Shown here: positions 24,441 through 32,344 of the stretch, piece after piece
Numbering within the stretch: position 1 is the stretch's first letter
Layout: the number at the start of each line of letters is the position of its first letter
From: Thermogutta terrifontis
GTDB taxonomy: Bacteria; Planctomycetota; Planctomycetia; Pirellulales; Thermoguttaceae
Assembly: GCF_002277955.1 (NCBI RefSeq)
Contig: NZ_CP018477.1
Span: 2,563,206-2,627,205 of the forward strand
Direction of reading: 5' to 3'
Length of the DNA: 64,000 bases
Position numbers and translations under genes: made by a program
The notes under the pieces: generated by a model
Told to the model about the DNA's origin: nothing
The model's database searches: none
What the model saw: the letters and a program-made list of their open reading frames with translations, nothing else

Positions 24441-26735
24441 ATGGCGCGCTTGAAGGATAAATTCGCTTGTCGCCTCACAAGTATGAGCGATCGGTGGCTC
24501 TTCCGCGGAATAGCAAGTTTAACCTTTATCACTGTCTGTCTGATGTCTCGTGGAGGACAGGCGCAGCTTTTCCGACGTGCAGGCCATGAGTTTTCATTTC
24601 TTCGTCCCATCGACCTCGCTGCCACCGGTGGGGCAACCGTCGGTGTGGTGGAGTTTTATCACCATGGTCAAATTGATCAGCAAGGCAAGAACGTCGTTGT
24701 GGCTGCGGGAAATGAGGTGCTCCCTGTCCGCATTCTCCAGATGGGGCCAGGAGACTTTTGTCGGTTGGCTTTTCAGATGACGACCGCTCGGGGGCCATTC
24801 GAGATTCTTTACGGCGGCGACGCTTTTCCGGACGATCGCCGTCCAAAATGGACGGCTCAGGAGGGGCTTCTCCTTGAAATTCGTGAATACAAGGAATGCA
24901 ACCTCAATAGCTTCCAATCGGTAAAGGCGGCCTTCGAGAGCGCGCGTCCGATTGGAGCAGACTACGTCCCAACAGTTTTTCATGCTGGGAATCCATTCGC
25001 AACGGTCCCTGGTCCCTACATGAGCCGCTACATCGGCGTCATGCAGATTCCCAAAACAGGGACTTACGGGTTTTACACTTCGAGCCAGGATTGTAGCTTT
25101 CTGCTCATTGACGGAAAAATTGTCGCAGAGGCGCCCGGGCGGCATCCGCCGGAATATCAGGCTCGTCCCGGTCTACGGCGCGATGTGCAACTGACGGCTG
25201 GCCCGCATCAGTTCGAGTATTACCATGTGGCCACAAGCGAAGTGGGCGTGGCGGTGGCCGCCTGGGAAGTCGAGCCACGTGGCAACGTGCCGGCTCCCGT
25301 CCCAATTCCGCCGGATGTCTTTCGCGACTCCTCAATTGTCCGCCCTGCTGTAGGGCCTCCTATGAGCCAAACACAACGCTTCTTGCCTGATTTTCGTGTC
25401 AATGTCCTCGGCACTGTGTCTCTGCCCGAAAATGAAATCCCTCTGGTGGTTGCAGAGTTTCGGGATGCCTCTCCCCCTGCTTTGGTTTCGTCGGCACGCA
25501 TCGACTGGGAATTTGGAGACGGGCAGACAGGTCAGGGCCCCTCGCTAGTGCACGTTTTCCTTCGGCCTGGGCTCTTCACAATTAAGCAAACAGTCACCCG
25601 CGCGGGCCGACCTTTTGAAATGCCACAAAGAATTTGGATCGGCCCACCGCCAGTCCCACCGCGAGAAACGGGAAAAAACAAGCCCCTCCGATTGGACGAT
25701 GTTCTGTCCATTCTGGACACCTACAATCCCGCTGCGTTGGACGCACAGTCCCTTCTCCAAATGGTCCAGGCCTATCTCACCAAAGCCGACGAATATTTAC
25801 CGCCACCGCCCCCGGACACGGTCTTTGTGGACGAGGAACAAGCCGCGGCACCCGCGCAAAAGTCCACAATTGACCCAAAGACAAGAGAATCGGAACGTCG
25901 TAAATATCTGATGCGCGCATTGGAGGTGGCCAGGGACGGACTGCTGAACGGCAAGCAAACGGGCGACGAGGAACTTCTGCGACTCCTCCGATTGGTTGCC
26001 CCAATCGCTCGCGACGTTTTTGCCGATTCAGGGCTTGCGCTGAATCTCTGGACAGGTGTATTGCCCCGCTTGCAAACAGATCCTGCGCGGGCTGAAGCCC
26101 ATCTCGTTGCAGGCGATATCCAACTAAACGATTTACTCGCGCCGGCGGAAGCCAAAAAACATCTCGATGCGGCCGAAAAGTTGCTCCAGAATCCCAGCCG
26201 CCATGAGTCTCTGGGAGCACTCTGGTACCGTTTGCAGGGGGAACTGGCGGCAAGTGAAGGACGTCAGGATGAAGCGGTGAAGGCACTCCAGCAAGCCGAG
26301 CAACTCGTAGCGGCTCGTCGCAATGAAGTGGAACGTACGGCCTGGCGGGGTGCACGAAGTCGTTCCACCGAGCAATTCCTGCGATCAGGGGAACTCGATC
26401 GGGCAGCGGCTGAACTGCGAGCCTGGTCCAATGACTTTCCCCTGGATATTGTGGAGGGGTATTTACCCCTTTTATGGGGAAAATACTGGTTTGCCCGTGG
26501 CCGGTACGAAGTTGTCACCGCTCTGGCGGATCGGTTGCTCGTTCTCAATCCTTATTCGCCGTACATCGAAGAACTTCTGCTCCTGTCGGCTCAGGCCGAC
26601 GTGGCTTTGAAGCGCGTCGATCGGGCAAAGGCAACGCTTGAATCCCTGCTGAAAGATTATCCGGGCAGTCCGCTGGTCGGCGAAGCAAAACAACTGTTGG
26701 ACAAACTGCAGTCGGCAGCTCCTGAACGAAAATAA
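24441..26735 (+). CDS. Exported PA14-like/PKD/TPR protein
   Basis: A 764-residue secreted protein of unknown function. It has a signal peptide (hydrophobic FRGIASLTFITVCLM, residues 21-35, ending RGGQAQ), a PA14-like beta-sandwich at about 170-285 (GTYGFYTSSQDCSFLLIDGK), a PKD-like domain at about 325-400 (WEFGDGQTGQGPSLVHVFLR), a Pro-rich linker, and TPR-like helices from about 480 to the end. ATG 24441 is used; ATG 24483 would give a shorter signal peptide. It leads a same-strand series of three exported proteins (to 29672). Confidence 0.75.
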   Translation: MARLKDKFACRLTSMSDRWLFRGIASLTFITVCLMSRGGQAQLFRRAGHEFSFLRPIDLAATGGATVGVVEFYHHGQIDQQGKNVVVAAGNEVLPVRILQMGPGDFCRLAFQMTTARGPFEILYGGDAFPDDRRPKWTAQEGLLLEIREYKECNLNSFQSVKAAFESARPIGADYVPTVFHAGNPFATVPGPYMSRYIGVMQIPKTGTYGFYTSSQDCSFLLIDGKIVAEAPGRHPPEYQARPGLRRDVQLTAGPHQFEYYHVATSEVGVAVAAWEVEPRGNVPAPVPIPPDVFRDSSIVRPAVGPPMSQTQRFLPDFRVNVLGTVSLPENEIPLVVAEFRDASPPALVSSARIDWEFGDGQTGQGPSLVHVFLRPGLFTIKQTVTRAGRPFEMPQRIWIGPPPVPPRETGKNKPLRLDDVLSILDTYNPAALDAQSLLQMVQAYLTKADEYLPPPPPDTVFVDEEQAAAPAQKSTIDPKTRESERRKYLMRALEVARDGLLNGKQTGDEELLRLLRLVAPIARDVFADSGLALNLWTGVLPRLQTDPARAEAHLVAGDIQLNDLLAPAEAKKHLDAAEKLLQNPSRHESLGALWYRLQGELAASEGRQDEAVKALQQAEQLVAARRNEVERTAWRGARSRSTEQFLRSGELDRAAAELRAWSNDFPLDIVEGYLPLLWGKYWFARGRYEVVTALADRLLVLNPYSPYIEELLLLSAQADVALKRVDRAKATLESLLKDYPGSPLVGEAKQLLDKLQSAAPERK

Positions 26736-26866
26736 TTCCGGGCAACATCGTCTCACTCGAAAACTCGCTAAAACTTGAAAAAGGTCAATTGAATCTGGCG
26801 AACCGTTTATTGACGTGGTTTTCAGGTTACAGGGGCAGTACGGCACCTGTCATGGGAGTGTTTGAT

Positions 26867-27640
26867 ATGATGCTGTGGCGGATGTGGCTTTTCGCGACAT
26901 GTGCGGCAGTGGTAGGAGCGACGGTGGGCTCACCGCGCGACGTGGCGGCGGGCACTCTGACTCTTCGCATCAAAGGTGCCCCGCCGCTTCGACTGGTCGG
27001 CGTCATTCAACGCTGGGACCAAGATGGTAATCCCGTTAAACCAGTGGATCCCAAAGCGAAGATCGACGCCCCCGATTGCATTCCCGGTAAGCAGACGGCC
27101 GAAGGCGTGTGGCAGGTAGAGAAACTTGCACCAGGGCGGTACGACGTCGTGATCCTTGGGGAAGGCAAACTGCGGATCGATGGATTCGATTTTCCACCGG
27201 TCCTCGAATTCGACCCATTCTTCCCCGGCACAGCGGAAATCTCGGATGAACACCGCGAAGAAATCGAATCCGAGATTCGCAACTCGAAGCACTACGAAAA
27301 CAAGGTAGAACCATTGTATTTCGGAGGTAATGACCAGGCCATCCGGGTTCTGGTCATGCTCATCCGAGATCTCCCCACCAGCTACGAAGGAGATTTTCCA
27401 GGGGCCGCCACGATCCGCCACGAAATCTGGCAATTCACGTGGGCTTATGGAGGCTGGAAAAAGGAGCGTCGCACCCGGGTGATTGACCGCTGCATCCTTC
27501 ATCGCGATGAACTGCGACGATGGACCTGGTTGTGGGATCCTCAATTGGGCGGGATTCAAGTCGGTAAAGAGCCGATCACCCTGGATTATGAATTTCCGGA
27601 CCTGGAGAAACGAACCCTTAAAGGGCTGTATCCTTATTGA
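26867..27640 (+). CDS. Exported protein of unknown function
   Basis: A 257-residue secreted protein I do not recognise. ATG 26867 lies eight bases after GGGAG and begins a clear signal peptide (MMLWRMWLFATCAAVVGATV). The mature part begins AGTLTLRIKGAPP and includes an early beta-rich segment resembling a carboxypeptidase-regulatory-like fold (KLAPGRYDVVILGEGKLRID), then a charged region. Upstream TTG and ATG codons extend the frame but give no better signal. It lies between two other exported proteins on the same strand. Confidence 0.7.
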   Translation: MMLWRMWLFATCAAVVGATVGSPRDVAAGTLTLRIKGAPPLRLVGVIQRWDQDGNPVKPVDPKAKIDAPDCIPGKQTAEGVWQVEKLAPGRYDVVILGEGKLRIDGFDFPPVLEFDPFFPGTAEISDEHREEIESEIRNSKHYENKVEPLYFGGNDQAIRVLVMLIRDLPTSYEGDFPGAATIRHEIWQFTWAYGGWKKERRTRVIDRCILHRDELRRWTWLWDPQLGGIQVGKEPITLDYEFPDLEKRTLKGLYPY

Positions 27641-27680
27641 AGAGCTTTCCCGCTGTAGCTTACAGGATACTGTTACCGAC

Positions 27681-27700
27681 TGGCCGATGCCCTTCGGCCA
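27681..27700. promoter_or_regulatory. Small hairpin after the 26867-27640 gene
   Basis: Seven-base arms (27681-27687 tggccga, 27694-27700 tcggcca) with a 6-base loop lie 41 bases after the stop. A TTTTT run follows only 12 bases later, so it is at best a weak terminator. Confidence 0.35.
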
Positions 27701-27863
27701 ACTCATGTAACCTTTTTGGACAGAATGTGTATAGTTTCCTGAGAGAATCTTTGCCGAATATCTCTGGATACTCGCCGGGCGGCGCAGGATGCACAAATTT
27801 TTAGTTTGCCCTCGGCGGTCGGGAAAATTGGTACTGACGGGTAGGGGGAAAGGAGACTGAGCC

Positions 27864-29672
27864 ATGCAATGCCAAAATTTCAGATCAGTTGGGAAGTGGG
27901 CGGTTCTCGTCCTCCTGTTTTGCGCTCTCCACAGCGCGGCACAGGGTCAGCCCGTCCCGCATGCGGCGAAAATTTTCCCCCAGAACACTGCGGCCTTCGT
28001 AAGTATTCCCAACATCGCCGACGCGAAAGCGGCGTTTCTGCAATCCGCGGTGGGACGGATGGCCACCGATCCAGAGTTGCGTCCTTTCGTGGCAGACGTC
28101 TGGGGTGTCCTTATGAAAGGAAGCGAGGAGTTTGAAAAAGAAAGCGGCGTCTCTCTCAAAGCACTGCTCACCATTCCCCAGGGAGAAATATCCGTGGGCT
28201 TCGTGTCTTCCTCTTCACAGGCCTGGGTACTCCTGGTGTATCTGGAGGCCGGCGAAAACGCTGAGACCCTTGGCAAGCTCGTTGATTTCGTCTGTCAGCA
28301 GACCACCAAGGAAGGCGGCAAGGTTCGCACAGAGCAGGTGGAGGATGTGAACTTCCGTATTGTGACTCCGCCACACGAAGAGAAACAGGTGATTGGGTTA
28401 GCGGTGGATGGTTCGCGATTCATCGGTGGGATTGCTTTCTCGGGAGAAGCCGACCTCCAGGTTGTCCGCGATGTCATACGGAGGTCCAAAGGAACCGCAG
28501 CGGACTCGGCGACACTGGCCGAACAGAAGAAGTTCCAGCAGTTTCTGAGCAATATTCGATACGCCAAACAGGGCCAGATCCACGGCCTGGTGTTCGCGGA
28601 TCCTCTCCAAATTCTCGAAGGCTTCAAGACGATGAATCCCTCCGCAGCCGTGACGCTGGCGATCCTGCCCGTGCTCGGATTGGACGGCTTGAACTCCGTC
28701 GGAGCCGCCATGAGTTTGGACGTGGCGGGATGGGATTCGATCCGAGAGTTCCATATCTTTCTGGACAATCCTCGTCGCGGTGTCCTGGATATCCCGGCAT
28801 TCAAAAAAGGAGATGGAACTCCGGAGTTTTTCATCCCTGACTCCGTGATGCGATACATCACAGCCTATGTCGATCTGCCCGTTACTGTGGAGCGCGTCTC
28901 CAAGATCTACGACGGCTTCCGCGGTGAGGGAGCTTTCCAGCGACAGGTTCTCGATGAGATGAATCGAGGATTGCAGCTCGACGTGGTTCGGGATGTACTG
29001 CCGGCGTCCACCGGGCGAATCACCATCGCACAGTGGATCGAGCGTCCAATCCGCCTTAACAGTGCCGCTAGCGGTTTTGTGATGGAAATGAAGGATGAGC
29101 AGATTGCCGCCAAACTCGTCGAGGCGATTGCTCAATCCGATTCCCAAATCTTTGAAAAAAAGGAATTCGGACAACGAAGTTACTACATTTCGAGCCGACA
29201 ACGTCCGGAATGGTTTCCTGAAAACATGCGACTTCCCGTCCCCTGTTTCGCAGCGATTGATCAATACGTCGTCCAGACGGACAGCCCGGCGTTCATGGAA
29301 CAGATACTCATGACCGCGGACGCCCCCGAAAAGTCTCTCGCAGAGTCTCTGGAATACAAACTGGTGCGGGGTCGGATTAAAGCGCTGGCCGGGACCGATA
29401 GTCCCTCTGTGTTCATATTCACCCGGCCAGATAGCGTACTCGAGATGTGGTACGAGGCTTTTCTGACGAGGAATTCCTTTATGGTCCAGGCCATCGAGGG
29501 TGACGCACCCAAGGATTCAGTCGGAATGGCCATCGTCCAGGCAATCAAAGACGGGAAGCTCCCTCCTGTGGATGTCCTCAAACGATATTTCGCTCCCCAG
29601 GGCGGATTGCTCATCGACGATGCGACCGGCTTGCACCTCGTCTTCTTTGACCTGCGTAAAAAGCTCCCCTGA
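27864..29672 (+). CDS. Exported DUF3352-like protein of unknown function
   Basis: A 602-residue secreted protein. It has a signal peptide (WAVLVLLFCALHSAAQGQ, about residues 12-29), then AAKIFPQNTAAFVSIPNIAD, a start that reminds me of DUF3352-type proteins. Two similar halves with 'bias towards lone-residue' substitutions (LEYKLVRGRIKALAGTDSPS late; FLQSAVGRMATDPELRPFVA early) suggest a duplicated fold. AAAGGAGA lies before the ATG. Its last 156 bases overlap the 3' end of mnmG on the opposite strand. No catalytic motif is seen. Confidence 0.7.
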   Translation: MQCQNFRSVGKWAVLVLLFCALHSAAQGQPVPHAAKIFPQNTAAFVSIPNIADAKAAFLQSAVGRMATDPELRPFVADVWGVLMKGSEEFEKESGVSLKALLTIPQGEISVGFVSSSSQAWVLLVYLEAGENAETLGKLVDFVCQQTTKEGGKVRTEQVEDVNFRIVTPPHEEKQVIGLAVDGSRFIGGIAFSGEADLQVVRDVIRRSKGTAADSATLAEQKKFQQFLSNIRYAKQGQIHGLVFADPLQILEGFKTMNPSAAVTLAILPVLGLDGLNSVGAAMSLDVAGWDSIREFHIFLDNPRRGVLDIPAFKKGDGTPEFFIPDSVMRYITAYVDLPVTVERVSKIYDGFRGEGAFQRQVLDEMNRGLQLDVVRDVLPASTGRITIAQWIERPIRLNSAASGFVMEMKDEQIAAKLVEAIAQSDSQIFEKKEFGQRSYYISSRQRPEWFPENMRLPVPCFAAIDQYVVQTDSPAFMEQILMTADAPEKSLAESLEYKLVRGRIKALAGTDSPSVFIFTRPDSVLEMWYEAFLTRNSFMVQAIEGDAPKDSVGMAIVQAIKDGKLPPVDVLKRYFAPQGGLLIDDATGLHLVFFDLRKKLP

Positions 29673-31520
29673 GGTTGCTGAAACTGAATGATCTGGTCGG
29701 CTACGCCGTTCCAGATAGAGGGCAAGCACTGCCAGATCCGCGGGCGTGATGCCGCTAATCCGGCCCGCCTGAGCAAAGTCTCGGGGCCTGATTTTGGAGA
29801 ATTTCTCCCGGGCCTCTGCCCGCAAATGCGGCACGGAAAAGTAGTCAATGTCGTCCGGAATTCGCTTTTCCGCCAATCGGCGTTGCTGTTCGATGGCCGC
29901 CTCTTCCCGCGCAAGATATCCGGCATATTTGATATCAATGACGACTTGCTCCACGACTTCGCGCGGGAACTCCGCAAGGGAGGGCGCTATTGACACAATA
30001 TCCTCCCAAGAAACCTCTGGCCTGGTGAGAAGTCGGGAAACCGGAACTCCGCCGTGCCGCGTGGCCTCCAGGACAGCCCGAAGCCGTTCAATCGCCTCGA
30101 CCTTTTGCACAAATCGGTTCCAGCGTGCATCGTCCACCAGTCCCAGCTCGCGCCCCAGAGGCGTCAACCGGCGGTCGGCATTATCGTGACGCAACCGCAG
30201 CCGATATTCCGCCCGGCTGGTAAACATACGATACGGCTCATCCACCCCCCGGGTGACCAGGTCATCGATCATCACGCCGATGTAGGCCTGGTCTCTCCTC
30301 AGGATGAGGGGATCCTTTCCCCGCAGCTTCAGCACGGCGTTAATCCCGGCGATCAACCCCTGCCCAGCGGCTTCTTCGTAACCCGTCGTGCCGTTGACCT
30401 GCCCGGCAAGGAAAAGCCCCTCCACACGTTTCGTTTCGAGCGATAGATGGAGCTGATCAGGCGGGAGGTAATCGTATTCAATCGCGTACCCGTAGCGGAT
30501 GATCTCCGCCTTTTCAAGCCCCGTGATCTCGCGAATCATGGCTTCCTGCACGTCCCGCGGAAGGCTTGTGGAAAGCCCATTCACGTAGATTTCCAGCGTG
30601 TTACGCCCTTCCGGTTCCAGGAAAAGTTGATGCCGCGGCCGGTCGGGAAACCGCACGATTTTGATTTCCACCGACGGACAATAGCGCGGTCCCGTGGATT
30701 GAATCTGCCCTGTGAACATCGGTGCCCGGTGCAGATTCTGCCGGATGATCTCATGAACCCTTTCGTTCGTGTAGGTAATCCAGCACGGCAATTGGGGCTG
30801 CGTGATTTCATTCGTCATGAAAGAAAAAGGCACAGGATGCTCGTCCCCGTGCTGGATCTCAAGTCGGGAATAGTCTATGGTCCGGCCATTGAGTCGAGGC
30901 GGCGTTCCTGTCTTAAACCGCGAAACAACGAACCCAAGCTGGCGGAGCGACCGGCTCAGTCCAACGACGGCCTCCTCCCCTGCTCGGCCGCCCACCATGG
31001 TCTTATCTCCAAAGTGAAGCAGCCCCTGCATGAACGTTCCAGCACACACGACGACACAGGGCGCCCGATAAATGGCTCCCCCACGGACCAGCACGCCGGT
31101 AATGCGGGTCCTCCCCCGTGCCTCTTCAACCAGCAACTCCTCGGCCGTCTCCTGCCGAAGCGATAGATTATCCTGCGACTCGCAGATACGTTTTACTTCC
31201 TGATGATAAGCAAGTTTATCTGCCTGAGCGCGGGGACCGTGCATCGCCGGCCCCTTCCGTCGATTGAGGAGCCGAAACTGGATGGCCGTGCGGTCGATTG
31301 CAAGGCCCATGGCACCACCGAGGGCATCAATCTCGCGAACGATTTGCCCCTTGGCCACGCCCCCTATGGCGGGGTTGCAGCTCATCTTGGCGATGGTATC
31401 GAGGTTGCTTGTGAGCAGAGCAGTTCTTGCACCCATCCGTGCGGCTGCCAGGGCCGCCTCCACCCCTGCATGCCCAGCCCCAATGACGATAACGTCATAT
31501 TCATATGTGCTTATGTCCAT
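29517..31520 (-). CDS. mnmG: tRNA uridine-5-carboxymethylaminomethyl modification enzyme MnmG
   Basis: FAD protein that with MnmE installs the carboxymethylaminomethyl group on U34 of several tRNAs. The 667-residue protein has the N-terminal FAD motif VIVIGAGHAGVEAALAAARM, the diagnostic SCNPAIGGVAKGQIVREIDA block near residue 48, and TGPRYCPSVEIKIVRF near residue 270 containing the catalytic-type Cys. The usual family length is about 620-630; here about 45 extra C-terminal residues (after RISGITPADLAVLALYLE) extend into the convergent gene. The start lies 18 bases downstream of the EIIA-like stop, so it is probably co-transcribed with mgtA and that gene. No mnmE is nearby. Confidence 0.95.
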   Translation of the reverse strand: MDISTYEYDVIVIGAGHAGVEAALAAARMGARTALLTSNLDTIAKMSCNPAIGGVAKGQIVREIDALGGAMGLAIDRTAIQFRLLNRRKGPAMHGPRAQADKLAYHQEVKRICESQDNLSLRQETAEELLVEEARGRTRITGVLVRGGAIYRAPCVVVCAGTFMQGLLHFGDKTMVGGRAGEEAVVGLSRSLRQLGFVVSRFKTGTPPRLNGRTIDYSRLEIQHGDEHPVPFSFMTNEITQPQLPCWITYTNERVHEIIRQNLHRAPMFTGQIQSTGPRYCPSVEIKIVRFPDRPRHQLFLEPEGRNTLEIYVNGLSTSLPRDVQEAMIREITGLEKAEIIRYGYAIEYDYLPPDQLHLSLETKRVEGLFLAGQVNGTTGYEEAAGQGLIAGINAVLKLRGKDPLILRRDQAYIGVMIDDLVTRGVDEPYRMFTSRAEYRLRLRHDNADRRLTPLGRELGLVDDARWNRFVQKVEAIERLRAVLEATRHGGVPVSRLLTRPEVSWEDIVSIAPSLAEFPREVVEQVVIDIKYAGYLAREEAAIEQQRRLAEKRIPDDIDYFSVPHLRAEAREKFSKIRPRDFAQAGRISGITPADLAVLALYLERRSRPDHSVSATSGELFTQVKEDEVQAGRIVDEQSALGSEISFEDIHRRELPVFDCLDDGHSD

Positions 31521-31538
31521 GGGCCTACGATGATTTTG

Positions 31539-32342
31539 CTAACTTTCCGATGGAAAATCCTTGCGACGGGTCGTGATCGCCAGACAATCGTACATGACCC
31601 GGCCATTCTGATACACCATTTTACTCCTGCGAATGATTCGCCAACCCCCATTCTGGAAGTAACCATCCGTTTCGATCCGTTCTGCCAACCCCGCCACAGT
31701 CTCAAGATACCGGGCTAAACCCGCATGTTGTGTGAGTATGATCGGTTTAAAGTCGGGACCAACCACCAGCATGACCGGTTCGATGATCAGGTTGGAAAGA
31801 TCTGTGATCGGTGTCGGTTCAATCCGCGGTCGCTGGAGACGAATCATTCGGGCACGGCTATCCGGCCCGACCATTTCTTTCGCTGAGCTGATCAGATCGA
31901 GCAGACGATCGCGAACTTCATTGATTTCCCGGGCCTCGTTAATCTTTTCCCAACCCGGATAGTTCTGGATTGCCTTCGCCAGCAGGGAAACCTCCCGAAG
32001 ATACTGATTGCGCTGGTTCTCCGGGACGAGATACATCGTGATGATCGTAACCGGGGCTTGATCTTTGGCGTTGTACTGAATGCCGTGGGGGCTCCACCCC
32101 ACCACGCAGAGCAGATCACCTTCGAATGACACCCGTGCGTGGGGACAGGCCCAACCCTTTCCAAGTGACGTATCAGCCGTCCTCTCCCGTTCCAACACCA
32201 ACCCTTCAATGTCCAGACCTGCCGGCAAAGTGGGGATGGCTTCCAGTATTCGCGCAAGCAGCCGCAGTGCCGCAATCTTGTCTGCTCCTTCCGGCAGCTC
32301 GATGAGGCGGCCTTCCTGCAGGGCGTCTAGCAGGCTGTCCAT
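31539..32342 (-). CDS. PTS EIIA type-2 (PtsN-like) domain protein
   Basis: A 267-residue cytoplasmic protein whose first ~140 residues resemble PTS IIA-Ntr/fructose-type domains: LLARILEAIP, LVLERERTADTSLGKGWACP with His68 in CPHARV as the phospho-acceptor position, and ITMYLVPENQRNQYLREVSL for the C-terminal strand-helix. The remaining ~120 residues are a domain I do not recognise. The start is two bases after the mgtA stop (32345), so translation is likely coupled. No other PTS genes are in the window. A regulatory rather than sugar-transport role, perhaps tuning the Mg2+ ATPase, is inference. Confidence 0.72.
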   Translation of the reverse strand: MDSLLDALQEGRLIELPEGADKIAALRLLARILEAIPTLPAGLDIEGLVLERERTADTSLGKGWACPHARVSFEGDLLCVVGWSPHGIQYNAKDQAPVTIITMYLVPENQRNQYLREVSLLAKAIQNYPGWEKINEAREINEVRDRLLDLISSAKEMVGPDSRARMIRLQRPRIEPTPITDLSNLIIEPVMLVVGPDFKPIILTQHAGLARYLETVAGLAERIETDGYFQNGGWRIIRRSKMVYQNGRVMYDCLAITTRRKDFPSES

Positions 32343-32344
32343 GT

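Noticed and set aside
28398-29264. 288-codon minus-strand frame
   Set aside because: It lies opposite an exported protein with a good signal peptide and has no protein-like motifs.
30447-31166. 239-codon plus-strand frame opposite mnmG
   Set aside because: It is a shadow of the strongly conserved mnmG FAD region.
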